DNA of 64,000 nucleotides from DASXQK01 sp963724385 (lineage in GTDB: Bacteria > Pseudomonadota > Alphaproteobacteria > Dongiales > Dongiaceae). The stretch is from NCBI GenBank assembly GCA_963724385.1, contig CAVRUJ010000002.1:682001-746000 (forward strand), in the 5' to 3' direction. Below the pieces are notes generated by a model, which was given only the letters and a program-made list of their open reading frames with translations, did no database searches and was not told where the DNA came from. The stretch's first letter is position 1; each line of letters begins with the position of its first letter. The translations under genes were made by a program, and so were the position numbers. Positions 18,722 to 27,374 of the stretch are shown here, in pieces.

Positions 18722-19280
18722 CCTCGGCCGCGCTCTGCGGCGGCTGAAGCCAGGCAAGCGCGCCGGCCCGCTCCGCTCCCGGCCGTCGAGCGAGCTGCCC
18801 TTCCTCGACCTGGCGAAACCACTGCCAAGGAACCTGCTGCTCGATAGCACAGTGTACATCGACGAACTGCAAGGCCGCCTGCCGGGCGACGCGGAGACAT
18901 TGCTGCGTGTGGCGACGCTCTGGCATTCGCCGGTGACTGCGGCTGAGCTCGCCGTCGGCATCGGCCATCTCGATCCCCGACAACCCAGGACGAAGGGGGC
19001 CGTCGCGGCGATCGCGCAGTCGATTGAACGCCGGCCGGTCCACCGCACGTTATCGCCGGACCCGGCAATCTGGATCGAAGCCGGTCTCGCCGCCGGAATT
19101 CTTGCCCGGCTCCAGAACTACGCTTCCGCAGACCGCGCACGCCTGCTGAACGATGCCTTGCTGTTGTTCACGGCAGCAAAGCATGGCTGCACGTTGCTCA
19201 CCCGCAACAGCCGGGATTTTGATCTATTGCTCCAGGTCGTCCCCATCGGCCGGGTTCTCTTTTACTCAGCGTCCCCCTAG
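18711..19280 (+). CDS. PIN-domain toxin (VapC-like)
   Basis: A 189-residue protein with a PIN ribonuclease domain from about residue 40 onward. Candidate metal-binding acids are D45 (NLLLDSTVYID), E79 (TAAELAVG), D148 (LLNDALLLFTAAKHG) and D169 or D171 (LLTRNSRDFDLLL), in the proper PIN order. The first 40 residues are basic and unlike standard VapC. The start appears to be TTG at 18711, which overlaps the antitoxin stop by 11 nt, implying translational coupling. Its stop codon overlaps that of the convergent hydrolase gene (CTAG at 19277-19280). PIN toxins typically cut tRNA or rRNA; the target here is unknown. Confidence 0.78.
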   Translation: MASDLGRALRRLKPGKRAGPLRSRPSSELPFLDLAKPLPRNLLLDSTVYIDELQGRLPGDAETLLRVATLWHSPVTAAELAVGIGHLDPRQPRTKGAVAAIAQSIERRPVHRTLSPDPAIWIEAGLAAGILARLQNYASADRARLLNDALLLFTAAKHGCTLLTRNSRDFDLLLQVVPIGRVLFYSASP

Positions 19281-20308
19281 CGCGGATCCAGTCCCAGAAA
19301 CCGCCTCACCTCGCCCCGTATGAACGCCGCATCCGCGGGGTTGGTCATTGGATTCCCCGCGCGGTGGCCCCAGATGCTGGGGATGGGGCGAAGCCTGCAG
19401 TTGCCGAGAAACCTCGCCTCGGCCTCGTTGTCGGCAACCCGGAAATAGAGGTCGGTCGCGCCCGGCATCAACAGCACGGCGGCCTTGATGGCCCGCAGCG
19501 CCTTGGCGAGATCGCCTTCATAGAGCGGATTGGCGCTGATGTCGCCGGCGCTCCAGGTCAGGAGCTGGGCATAGAGATTGGCCGCCTTGCGCCGGGCGAA
19601 GCGCTCCTCCCAGCCGACCTTCAGGAAAGTCTCCAGATCCGGCGCTTCCGCGCTGAGATGCAGGCCGGCGCGGTAGAAATCCTGGCTGAGGCCCCAGCCG
19701 GCATAGACTCGCGAAAAGGCGCGCATGGCGGCGGCGGGCTCGGCCGAGAAGCGGCCCTGGCCTCGATATTCAGGGGCCGCTTCCAGGATCGCCATCAGCC
19801 CGGCGAGGAACACGCGGTTGTGGGTGGAGGTGCAAGCACTGCCGCAATTGACGACGATGCGCTCCACCTCGTCTGGGAAGGCGGCGGCCCAGTGATAGGC
19901 CTGCTGCGCGCCCATGGACCAGCCGTAGACGCAGGCGAGCTTCCCGATCCCGAACCGCTCGCGCAAAAGCCGGTGCTGCGCCTGCACGTTGTCCCAGGCC
20001 GTGACCAGCGGCGGGTAGTCCGCGGTGTTGGACGGCGACGAGGAAAGCCCGTTGCCGAACATGTTCGGGATGAGGATGAACCAGCGAGTCGGGTCCAGCA
20101 CCTTGTCCGGCCCGATCAGCCATTCGAGATCGGGATGCTGGGCCGAATGGCTGGTCGGATAGAGGATCGCGTTGTCTTTCGCGGGGGAAAGCCTGCCGTG
20201 GGACTTCCAGACGATCGACGCATCCTCGATCGCCGCTCCCGACTGCAAGGCCAGCTTGCCCAGGCGAAACACGCCCTCGTCCATATCCCAGGTCATGGCT
20301 TCCCACAT
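19277..20308 (-). CDS. Alpha/beta hydrolase, homoserine O-acetyltransferase-like
   Basis: A 343-residue protein of the MetX-like alpha/beta hydrolase group. The nucleophile elbow is GWSMGAQQAYHWA (serine near 146), the family-typical oxyanion segment is FILIPNMFGNGLSSSPSN, the catalytic aspartate is probably in LMPGATDLYFRV, and the histidine in SIWGHRAGNPM. True MetX proteins have the GGSMGG form and are usually longer, so methionine synthesis is not implied; an esterase or acyltransferase on another alcohol is as likely. ATG 20308 is taken as start; ATGs at 20335 and 20296 are possible, the latter with a GGGAAG ribosome site. Confidence 0.82.
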   Translation of the reverse strand: MWEAMTWDMDEGVFRLGKLALQSGAAIEDASIVWKSHGRLSPAKDNAILYPTSHSAQHPDLEWLIGPDKVLDPTRWFILIPNMFGNGLSSSPSNTADYPPLVTAWDNVQAQHRLLRERFGIGKLACVYGWSMGAQQAYHWAAAFPDEVERIVVNCGSACTSTHNRVFLAGLMAILEAAPEYRGQGRFSAEPAAAMRAFSRVYAGWGLSQDFYRAGLHLSAEAPDLETFLKVGWEERFARRKAANLYAQLLTWSAGDISANPLYEGDLAKALRAIKAAVLLMPGATDLYFRVADNEAEARFLGNCRLRPIPSIWGHRAGNPMTNPADAAFIRGEVRRFLGLDPR

Positions 20309-20505
20309 CCGATCTGTGCCAGGTCGCCTTCGCATGCCAATCGGGGCTCAATACCACCCCTCGCCCCGCCGGCGCGCGAAGGCTCTTCCGCCGGCTTCAT
20401 CCAGTTGTCATTAACACCCGCTTAAACTCGCCGTCTGAAAATGGCCACAGGCGTTCATTTGTAGCGCTGGGCCACAGGCGCGCGGGCCGCGGATGGAGAG
20501 GAAGC

Positions 20506-20727
20506 GTGAGCGTTTACCGCTGTTACTTCATGAGTTCCGTGAGCCATGTTTCCGATGTCCAGGAGGTCGAGGCGAGCAACGACGCCGAAGCGATCAGGCA
20601 GGCGCGGCGCCTCGTGGCCGCCCGCCCGCTTTGCAGCGCCGAGATCTGGCAGCACAGCCGGCTGGTTCGCAGGAACATCTGGCCAAGCCCGCCGCGGCCA
20701 GCCACGGCTCTCCACTCGGCATCATAA
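20506..20727 (+). CDS. Small conserved-type protein of unknown function (73 aa)
   Basis: A short soluble protein beginning MSVYRCYFMSSVSHVSDVQEVEASNDAEAIRQARRLVAARPLC. The pattern 'YRCYF...H......IEA....EAI..A..L...RP......EIW' is that of small proteins common in Rhizobiales and Rhodospirillales, with no assigned role. The start is GTG at 20506 with a GGAGAGGAAGC ribosome site immediately upstream. The last 25 or so residues (after EIWQHSRLVRR) are proline- and alanine-rich and unlike the usual short tail, so the C-terminus may have drifted. Confidence 0.65.
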   Translation: MSVYRCYFMSSVSHVSDVQEVEASNDAEAIRQARRLVAARPLCSAEIWQHSRLVRRNIWPSPPRPATALHSAS

Positions 20728-20775
20728 AGCCGGCGCGCTGACCGAAACCCGGCCCGGCTGGCGCTGCCCGCCCGT

Positions 20776-21342
20776 TCAAGGCGCGCGCTTCAGAAACAAG
20801 CCCAAATTGATCCAGCCGGCGCCCGCCTGTATCAGGTCGACGCCCAGGATGATGCCCAGCACGTAGAGGCTCGAAATCGGCCAGTGCACCAGGATGATGA
20901 GGCCGAAGAGGAAGGTGACCAGGCCCGAGATCATGATCCATCCCGAATGCTCGTCGCCCTTGAGGCGATGGCCCAGCAGGAAGCGCGCGATGCCGGCGGC
21001 GACGAGCGCGATGCCCAGCAGGAGGGTCAGCACGAGCGATGCCAATATCGGGTTGATGACGGCGAAGAAGCCGCCGATCACATAGAAGGCGCCGGCCACG
21101 ACCCAGAGCGTGGATTTGCCCCAGCCCCTGTGCCTGAGGCCATGGACGATCTCGATGACGCCGGCGAGGATCATCATCAGGCCGACCCAGAGCACGGTCA
21201 CCGCCGTGGCCACGACAACGCTCATCAGGGCCACGACACCGCAGACGACAAGGCCGATGCCCAGCGCCATGACCAGGCCCCATTTCTGGCGAAGCGCCTC
21301 GAGCGCGGGGCCGCCCTCGAAGGGGCTGGGCTGGCTGACCAT
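20776..21342 (-). CDS. HdeD-family (DUF308) membrane protein
   Basis: A 188-residue inner-membrane protein with six hydrophobic segments in the HdeD/DUF308 arrangement of three repeated hairpins, each ending in a G-I-I-E/H-x-x-x-G-like turn (VGLMMILAGVIEIVHGLRHR is the first). HdeD in enterobacteria is linked to acid resistance at high density, but homologues are widespread and their roles are unclear. ATG 21342 is preferred to 21348 because the AGGAG ribosome site then has 8 nt spacing instead of 2. Confidence 0.88.
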   Translation of the reverse strand: MVSQPSPFEGGPALEALRQKWGLVMALGIGLVVCGVVALMSVVVATAVTVLWVGLMMILAGVIEIVHGLRHRGWGKSTLWVVAGAFYVIGGFFAVINPILASLVLTLLLGIALVAAGIARFLLGHRLKGDEHSGWIMISGLVTFLFGLIILVHWPISSLYVLGIILGVDLIQAGAGWINLGLFLKRAP

Positions 21343-21483
21343 GAGCATTCTCCTGAAGCGATAGCCGGGGCGACAGCTTCGGTCTTCGCGGGCGGCCCGG
21401 CAATGGGATTCGAGGAGTCCGCGGCCGTGCTCCGCCGGATGCCGGCGAAAGCCTTCCCGCCTCGATCGCGCCGCCGCCGGCCG

Positions 21484-22851
21484 CTATGCGCCAGGCGGCA
21501 TGCCCGCGGCCTTTGCCGATTGCTGGGCAAGGAAACTGCCGACGCGGTCCACCGCCGCGTCGATCTGGCTTTGCGGGCCGGTGACGACCTGCCGGCTGCG
21601 GGCCGCGACGACATGGGCATCTTCGTCGGTCATCGATTCGAGCGCGTGGGAGAGCGCGACGATGGCGCTCTGGTGACCGGTGAGCCGGTCCAGGGGCACG
21701 GCCTGTGCTTTGCCTGCGTCCTTGGGAGGATAGGAAACCGCCGACACGGCCGGCACCCGGGCCGCGGCTTCAATCGCGGCCCCGAAGGTCGCGGCTTGGG
21801 CGGTCCGGTCGCACAGGTAGCCCAAATTCCACTTCACCTGAAGGTATTTCAGCAGGCTGGTGTGATCGAGCACCTCCGAGAAGACGCCTTTGCCGACATA
21901 GGGCGAGATCAGCAGCGCCGGCACCCTGAGCCCGTAGAGATCGAAGGTGTATTCTTCCTGATGATGGTCCGGCGGGACTGCCTTCGGCGGCGGGACATGG
22001 TCGTAGAAGCCGCCATGCTCGTCGCACAGGACGACCAGCAGCGTCGATTGCCACAGCTCGTCCTTGGCGCGAATCGCGTTGTAGACGCTGGCGAGCAGTG
22101 CATCGCTTTCGAAGATGTCGTGAGGCGGATGGGCATCATTCGCGCCCGGCTGCATGTAGCTCGGCTCGATGAAGGCGAAGTCCGGGAACTTGGCCGGATC
22201 GCCCGCCACGTCTTGAAAGAATTCCGGCATCGGACGATGGCGGGCCGCATTCTTCGGCTCCCATTGATGGGTGAACAGGAGCGAGAGCGGCGTATCGCCG
22301 AAGTACACCTTCCATGATATGGATTTCTCGTTGAGCCGGTCGAAGATCGTGGGCTGGTCGTACCAGTGCAGATTGAGGTTCATGATGCCATCGGGCATCT
22401 TCACGCGCCCGAGCGAAGTACCGCTGAGGGCGAAGAGCCGGTTGGCCCAGGTGGGCCCCGGCACCGATGAGAACCACTTGTCGCAGACGGTGAACTCCTG
22501 CGCCAGGGCGTGCATGGCGGGCAGGCTCTGGAAGGCGTGGAATTTCATCACCTCGGCCCGCGTCTCGTCCGTCAGGTCGTGATAGCCGTTGCTGTAGTCG
22601 AGGACGAACCCGCCGTTCGCCGGCACGCCTTCGCTATCCGCGAGCTGCACCATCACATCGGAGGTGTCGTGCTTCGGGTCGTCCTGGATGACCCGCGCCG
22701 CGCCGGCGGCCTGCGGAAAGGGCGTGCCCTTGTACCTGTTGAGCCCGGTGAGCGACGATGCAGCCTTGATCTTGGGGCAATCGCCGAGCATGTGATCGAA
22801 CGACCGGTTTTCGAACATGAGCACGATCACGTGCTGAATCGGATCCGCCAT
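21484..22851 (-). CDS. Phosphoesterase family protein (phospholipase C/acid phosphatase type)
   Basis: A 455-residue member of the phosphoesterase superfamily that contains phospholipase C and AcpA-like acid phosphatases. The N-terminal signature HVIVLMFENRSFDHMLG carries the metal-binding glutamate and asparagine; the C-terminal half has VVLCDEHGGFYDHVPPP, the usual metal-binding D-E-H-G-G-x-x-D-H, and GLRVPALLISPYV. There is no signal peptide in the frame used, so either the protein is cytoplasmic or secretion is by another route. The start at 22851 has an AGGAG ribosome site; an upstream frame to 22944 is unlikely. Substrate is not predictable. Divergent from the SDR gene. Confidence 0.88.
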   Translation of the reverse strand: MADPIQHVIVLMFENRSFDHMLGDCPKIKAASSLTGLNRYKGTPFPQAAGAARVIQDDPKHDTSDVMVQLADSEGVPANGGFVLDYSNGYHDLTDETRAEVMKFHAFQSLPAMHALAQEFTVCDKWFSSVPGPTWANRLFALSGTSLGRVKMPDGIMNLNLHWYDQPTIFDRLNEKSISWKVYFGDTPLSLLFTHQWEPKNAARHRPMPEFFQDVAGDPAKFPDFAFIEPSYMQPGANDAHPPHDIFESDALLASVYNAIRAKDELWQSTLLVVLCDEHGGFYDHVPPPKAVPPDHHQEEYTFDLYGLRVPALLISPYVGKGVFSEVLDHTSLLKYLQVKWNLGYLCDRTAQAATFGAAIEAAARVPAVSAVSYPPKDAGKAQAVPLDRLTGHQSAIVALSHALESMTDEDAHVVAARSRQVVTGPQSQIDAAVDRVGSFLAQQSAKAAGMPPGA

Positions 22852-22980
22852 GGCAAACTCCTGAATTCCGCCGGTTGGGAAACGGGCCCGAGGCCGACAG
22901 ATGCCTCGGCGCCGCGAACCGTTATCATGTCGCCGGCACGCCAAGCCGCAGCATAGGACAATTTACGGGAGAACAACATC

Positions 22981-23757
22981 ATGGCGGGGGACTATCCGCG
23001 CTTCGATCTCAGCGGGAGCGTCGTCCTGGTGACCGGTGCCGCGCGCGGGATCGGGCGGGCCTGCGCGCTTGCCTCGGCCGCTGCCGGCGCCGACATCGCG
23101 CTCGGCCTGCGCGATGCCAAGGGGGCGGCGGGCAAGGCGCTCGCAGGCGAGATCGAGACGCTCGGCCGGCGGGCGCTGCCCCTGCAGATGGACGTGGCCC
23201 ATCTCGACCAGATCGAAAGCGCGGTGGCGGCTGCCGAGGCGGCATTCGGGCGGATCGACGTGCTGGTCAACAATGCCGGCATCGGGCCGGAGAACCTGGC
23301 CGAGAACGTGAAGGAGGCGGATTTCGACGCCAGCGTCACGGTCAACCTGAAAGGCACGTTCTTCACTGCCCAGGCCGTGGGCCGGCGCATGATCGCGCGC
23401 AAGTCGGGCCGGATCGTCAACATGAGCTCGCAAGCCGGCCAGACCGCTCTCAAGGGCGAGGCCATCTACTGCATGACCAAGGCGGGCATCGACCATCTGA
23501 CCCGCTGCCTCGCCTATGAATGGGCGCCCTACAACGTGACCGTGAACGCCGTGGCGCCCACCTTCATCTGGACCGACAGCACGCGGCCTTCCTTCGCCGA
23601 CGAGAATTTCCGGCGCCAGACCCTGGCCCATATTCCCCTGGGGCGCATCGGGGAGCCCATGGACGTGGCCGGGGCCGTGCTGTTCCTGGCATCGCCGGCT
23701 GCTTCGCTCATCACCGGCGTCACCATCAGGGTCGATGGCGGCTGGTGCCTGGGATGA
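22981..23757 (+). CDS. SDR family NAD(P)-dependent oxidoreductase
   Basis: A 258-residue classical short-chain dehydrogenase. Cofactor motif TGAARGIG near 19-26, NNAG near 95-98, catalytic serine in IVNMSSQAG, catalytic Tyr-Lys in YCMTK (about 160-164), and the C-terminal GRIGEPMDVAGAVLFLASPAASLITGVTIRVDGGW are all present. The arrangement is close to FabG/gluconate 5-dehydrogenase-like enzymes, but the substrate is unknown. The DMSP-lyase-type cupin gene begins 70 nt downstream on the same strand, so they may share a transcript. Confidence 0.9.
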   Translation: MAGDYPRFDLSGSVVLVTGAARGIGRACALASAAAGADIALGLRDAKGAAGKALAGEIETLGRRALPLQMDVAHLDQIESAVAAAEAAFGRIDVLVNNAGIGPENLAENVKEADFDASVTVNLKGTFFTAQAVGRRMIARKSGRIVNMSSQAGQTALKGEAIYCMTKAGIDHLTRCLAYEWAPYNVTVNAVAPTFIWTDSTRPSFADENFRRQTLAHIPLGRIGEPMDVAGAVLFLASPAASLITGVTIRVDGGWCLG

Positions 23758-23827
23758 AAGGGTCCGAGCAGCCGCGCTCCTTGAGCCAGGTCCGCTCACG
23801 GTCCGCGTAGGACTCCCATCAACAAGA

Positions 23828-24427
23828 ATGACCCAATTCTTGAATCAGAATCTCGCCGCCCTGGTCGCTGTGGCCGCCGACGCCTATGGCGCGACGCTCG
23901 AGCCAAGCGCGGTGGCATTGGCCAGGCAGCTCGGCGCTTCGTCACCGCGTTTCACATTGCCTGTAGGCCAGCCCCAGCCGGCGCTGGCCAGCCTTTCGGC
24001 CGCGCTCGCCAACCTCCCGCCCAACGCTCTGGCTCCCCTGCTCAAGGCCTGCGCGCCGCGCGTTGCCTGGACCGTCGGCGATTTCAAGATGCCCGCGAGC
24101 TTCGCCGGGCGCTCGGCCTATGTCGAGATCGTCGGGCCGGAGGGCCTCGCCCATCGCCACGACCTGCGCTTCGGCCTTTACCTGCAGACGCCGGAGAGCC
24201 TCTACCCGCCCCACAGCCACGCGGCCGAGGAGCTCTACTACGTGCTGAGCGGCACCGCCCGCTGGCAGAAGGCGGACGGCGAGTTCCATGCCAAGGCGCC
24301 CGGCACCCTCATCCGCCACGCCGCTTGGGAACGCCATGCCATGCAGACGGCGACGGAGCCCCTGCTCGCCATGTGGGCCTGGACGGGGGATCTGAGCGTT
24401 TCCACCTATCGCGTCGACGGGGCCTAA
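23828..24427 (+). CDS. DMSP-lyase-type cupin (DddL/DddQ-like)
   Basis: A 199-residue protein with a helical N-terminal half and a C-terminal cupin barrel (about 105-195). The core motif YPPHSHAAEELYYVLSG gives Y126, H129, H131, E135 and Y137, and the second cupin motif contributes H170 (WERHAMQT). This matches the metal-binding pattern of dimethylsulfoniopropionate (DMSP) lyases of the DddL/DddQ/DddW group, as does the WAWTGDLS ending. Real DMSP cleavage cannot be claimed, because non-marine homologues act on unknown substrates. ATG 23828 is taken; an earlier start at 23735 would overlap the SDR gene. It lies between an SDR and a MocR regulator. Confidence 0.75.
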   Translation: MTQFLNQNLAALVAVAADAYGATLEPSAVALARQLGASSPRFTLPVGQPQPALASLSAALANLPPNALAPLLKACAPRVAWTVGDFKMPASFAGRSAYVEIVGPEGLAHRHDLRFGLYLQTPESLYPPHSHAAEELYYVLSGTARWQKADGEFHAKAPGTLIRHAAWERHAMQTATEPLLAMWAWTGDLSVSTYRVDGA

Positions 24428-24448
24428 CGCCCGCACCAAAACGTCCGC

Positions 24449-24475
24449 CATTGACAGCGCCGGGATGTCAATGTC
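24449..24475. promoter_or_regulatory. Palindrome upstream of the MocR gene, likely operator
   Basis: CATTGACA (24449-24456) and TGTCAATG (24466-24473) form an inverted repeat with a 9-bp spacer, 14 bp before the MocR start. The 9-mer GACATTGAC is found here on the minus strand (24467-24475) and again on the plus strand at 25896-25904, ahead of the aminotransferase gene. This points to a shared regulator site, most simply MocR itself. The left arm also contains TTGACA, but no -10 element stands at the right distance. Confidence 0.5.
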
Positions 24476-24487
24476 CTCATCATCACT

Positions 24488-25876
24488 ATGACAATCTGGC
24501 TGCCCGACCTGTCGCTTTCCGAAACAAAATACCTGGCCATCGCGGACGCCATCGCGATCGCGGTCGCAGACGGCAGGCTGCAGCCCGGGACGCCGCTGCC
24601 GCCGCAGCGCGAGCTTGCCTATGCTCTGGGGCTCGCGCTCGGCACCGTGACGCGCGCCTACGCCGAGGCCGAGAGGCGCGGCCTCATCGAAGGCCAGGTC
24701 GGACGGGGAAGCTTCGTGCGCCGGCGCATGTCCGGAACGGAGCGCGAGAGAGCCTACTACCGCGCGGCGGAAAGGCCCGAAGTCATTGACCTCGGGATGA
24801 ATCTTCCCGTGCCCGGGCCGGCCGATGCAAGGCTCGGCGCGGCGCTCGCCGCGCTTGCCCGCGAAGGTCATCTCGCCGCGACCTTCGGGCGCGGCGTTCC
24901 GGCCGAGAACCCGCGCCATTGCGCCGCCGGCGCCAAGTGGCTTCAACGTCTCGGCTTCGATGCCCTGGCGGAAGAGACTTTGGTCACCGTGGGCGGTCAG
25001 CACGCGCTGCTCGTCGCCTTCATGGCGACAACCTCGCCGGGCGACCCGGTGCTCGTCGAGCCGCACAGCTTCCCGCCCGTCAAGCAGATCGCCCGGCATC
25101 TCAAGCTCAGGCTTTGCCCGGCGCCGGTGGACGACGAAGGGCTGACGCCGGAGGGGCTCGATGAACTGTGCCGGAAAACGAATGCAAAAGCCCTTTATGC
25201 CATGCCCACCCTGCAAAGCCCGACGACAGCGACCATGTCGACGGAAAGGCGCAGGCGGATTGCGGACGTCGCGCGCCGGCGCGGTCTCGCCATCATCGAG
25301 GACGATGTCTATGGCCATCTGCCGGCAAGGCGGCCGCCCCCGCTGGCAGCCTTCGCGCCCGAACGGGTCCTGCTGGTAAGCGGGCTTTCGAAGAGCGTGG
25401 CACCCTGGCTCAGGGTCGGCTATCTGCGCGTGCCCGAGCAATTCGCCGGCTCGGCGAGAAGTGCCATCGCCATGTCCTGCTGGACGCCGCCGGCGCTCAG
25501 CGCCGAGCTCGCCAGCCGTTGGATCGAGGACGGTTCGGCAGATGCGATGCTCGCCTGGCAGCGCCGTGAAATCCGCGCCCGGCAGAAGATCGCGCGAAAG
25601 ATCCTGGGCGAGCATGCCGGCCGATCGAGCCTCGATGGTTTGCACCTTTGGCTTCGGCTCCCCGAGGGGGTCGGGTCGGAGGCGTTCCAGACGGCCGCGG
25701 AACGTCGCAACGTCCGCGTCATATCTTCGGGCATGTTCGCCGTCGGGCGCGATACGGTCTCCGCGATTCGCCTCGCCCTGGGGCAACCCAGGACGCGCGA
25801 GCTACTGCGGCGCGGGATCGAGATCATTGAATCCCTGCTGCGGACCGGCGGATCCCTGGAGGACGGCGTCGTCTAA
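24488..25876 (+). CDS. MocR-type (GntR/aminotransferase fusion) regulator
   Basis: A 462-residue PLP-dependent transcription factor: an N-terminal GntR winged helix (about 10-78, with LPPQRELAYALGLALGTVTRAYAEAERRGLIEGQVGRGSFV) joined to a fold-type I aminotransferase-like domain (about 95-450). The PLP lysine is probably in LLVSGLSKSVAPWLRVGYL, with the usual DDVYG upstream of it (IIEDDVYGHLP). MocR proteins sense amines or amino acids such as GABA, taurine or PLP. The gene precedes a class III aminotransferase on the same strand, its likely target. Palindromic and direct ATTGAC motifs lie in both intergenic regions. Confidence 0.9.
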   Translation: MTIWLPDLSLSETKYLAIADAIAIAVADGRLQPGTPLPPQRELAYALGLALGTVTRAYAEAERRGLIEGQVGRGSFVRRRMSGTERERAYYRAAERPEVIDLGMNLPVPGPADARLGAALAALAREGHLAATFGRGVPAENPRHCAAGAKWLQRLGFDALAEETLVTVGGQHALLVAFMATTSPGDPVLVEPHSFPPVKQIARHLKLRLCPAPVDDEGLTPEGLDELCRKTNAKALYAMPTLQSPTTATMSTERRRRIADVARRRGLAIIEDDVYGHLPARRPPPLAAFAPERVLLVSGLSKSVAPWLRVGYLRVPEQFAGSARSAIAMSCWTPPALSAELASRWIEDGSADAMLAWQRREIRARQKIARKILGEHAGRSSLDGLHLWLRLPEGVGSEAFQTAAERRNVRVISSGMFAVGRDTVSAIRLALGQPRTRELLRRGIEIIESLLRTGGSLEDGVV

Positions 25877-25890
25877 CTGTGTCTAGAACA

Positions 25891-25906
25891 ATTGAGACAT
25901 TGACCG
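25891..25906. promoter_or_regulatory. ATTGA direct repeat upstream of the aminotransferase gene
   Basis: ATTGAGAC and ATTGACCG stand as adjacent 8-bp direct repeats 38-53 bp before the class III aminotransferase start. The word GACATTGAC (25896-25904) is shared with the palindrome ahead of the MocR gene. Direct repeats of this kind are typical of MocR binding sites (GabR, TauR), so a common operator is inferred. Confidence 0.4.
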
Positions 25907-25943
25907 GGACGATTTTGGGCGATACCTGAGGATCCCGAAAAGG

Positions 25944-27371
25944 ATGCTCCCAAGAGGGGTCGCCGTGATTGACGCGAGGCCGGAACCCGCCATCGGCGGA
26001 ACCCAGGACGCCTTCTATTCCCGCGCCAGCATCGTATCGCTGCCGCTCATCACCCGCGCCCAGGGCATCCGCATGTGGGACGAGGCGGGGAAGGAATATA
26101 TCGATGCCTCCTGCGGGCCGATGGTCTCCTGCCTCGGCCATGGCAATGAGCGCGTCATCGAAGCCATGGCGGCCCAGGCCCGGCAGCTCGACTATGCTTT
26201 TACCTTGGTCGCCCGGAATCGGCCCAACGCCGAGCTTGCCGGTCGTCTTTCCCGGCTCGCGGGTCCCGGCTACGAGCGGGTGGCCTTCGCATCCGGCGGC
26301 AGCGAGATCATGGATCGCGCGCTCCAATTCGCGCGGCAATTCACGGTCGCGACGGGAGAGCCGTCCAGGCGGGCGATCATCACGCTGGAGCCCTCCTATC
26401 ATGGCGGGACGATCGCCGCGTCCGCCATCAGCGGTGACCAGAGCCGGTCGCCCTTCTTCCAGGGCTTCGCCCAGGTCTCCCACACCGTCCCGGCCCCGAT
26501 GCCCTATCGCCGGCCGGAAGGCATGTCGGTCGACGAGCAGGAAGCCGCCTCGGCGGCGGCCCTCGAACGAAAGATCGAGGAGCTCGGGGCGGAGAACGTC
26601 CTGGCCTTCGTGATCGAGCCCATCGGCGGGATCTCGCGGGGAGCGGTCGTGCCCTCCGGCGGCTACATGCGCGCCGTCCGCGATATCTGCAGCCGGCATG
26701 GCGTGCTGCTCATCTTCGATGAGATCATCACCGGCGTCGGCCGAACGGGTCCCTTCTTCGCCATGAGCCACTGGCCGGACGCCAAGCCGGACATCCTCGT
26801 GCTGGCCAAGGCGCTCGGCGGCGGCTACGCCCCGATCGGCGCCATGCTCGCGCCGGCAGGCATGGTGGACCGGCTGGCCGAGCTCGCCGGCTTCGAATTC
26901 GCCTATTCTTACAACGCCAGTCCCATCGCGTGCGCCGCCGCGCTCGCCATCCTCGATGAAATCGAGGAGTGCCACCTGCTCGAGAACGCAAGGCACCGCG
27001 CCATCCAACTTGAGACGGGGCTCAAGGCCCTCCTCGGACGATTTGCCGTCCTGGGCGATGTCCGCGGGCGCGGGCTCTTCTGGGCCGTCGAGTTGGTGCG
27101 GGATGGCGAGACCAAGGCGATGCTGCCGCAGGAATTCCGGCCGACGGAGCGGATGCGAAATCACGCCCTCGCCCAAGGCCTGATGATCTACGCGCGCACG
27201 ACATCCCAAGGCCGCTACGGCCACTGGTTCACCTTGGCGCCCGCGCTCACCACGACCGAAACAGAATGCGCCGAGATTCTGCGGCGCCTCGAGCGGGCGC
27301 TGATGGGCTTCGAGGACGAATTGTCCGCCGCGCGATTGCTGGTCCGCGAGGCTTCCGGAGCGCAGCCCTAG
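25944..27371 (+). CDS. Class III (PLP-dependent) aminotransferase
   Basis: A 475-residue fold-type I aminotransferase of the ornithine/beta-alanine/GABA group. Visible marks are the PLP phosphate and ring contacts (FASGGSEIMDRALQFAR, PSYHGG), the E-P-I-G-G strand (VIEPIGGISRGAVVPS), the aspartate of LIFDEIITGVGRTG, and the Schiff-base lysine in VLAKALGGGYAPIGAM (about K291). Chain length and order are normal. ATG 25944 is used; GTG 25965 has a better ribosome site (AGAGGGG) and may be the real start. Location downstream of a MocR gene suggests an amine or omega-amino acid substrate taken up as carbon or nitrogen source. Confidence 0.9.
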   Translation: MLPRGVAVIDARPEPAIGGTQDAFYSRASIVSLPLITRAQGIRMWDEAGKEYIDASCGPMVSCLGHGNERVIEAMAAQARQLDYAFTLVARNRPNAELAGRLSRLAGPGYERVAFASGGSEIMDRALQFARQFTVATGEPSRRAIITLEPSYHGGTIAASAISGDQSRSPFFQGFAQVSHTVPAPMPYRRPEGMSVDEQEAASAAALERKIEELGAENVLAFVIEPIGGISRGAVVPSGGYMRAVRDICSRHGVLLIFDEIITGVGRTGPFFAMSHWPDAKPDILVLAKALGGGYAPIGAMLAPAGMVDRLAELAGFEFAYSYNASPIACAAALAILDEIEECHLLENARHRAIQLETGLKALLGRFAVLGDVRGRGLFWAVELVRDGETKAMLPQEFRPTERMRNHALAQGLMIYARTTSQGRYGHWFTLAPALTTTETECAEILRRLERALMGFEDELSAARLLVREASGAQP

Positions 27372-27374
27372 CCG

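Noticed and set aside
24451..24456. Perfect TTGACA -35 element before the MocR gene
   Set aside because: It is part of the palindrome and no -10 hexamer lies 16-18 bp downstream.
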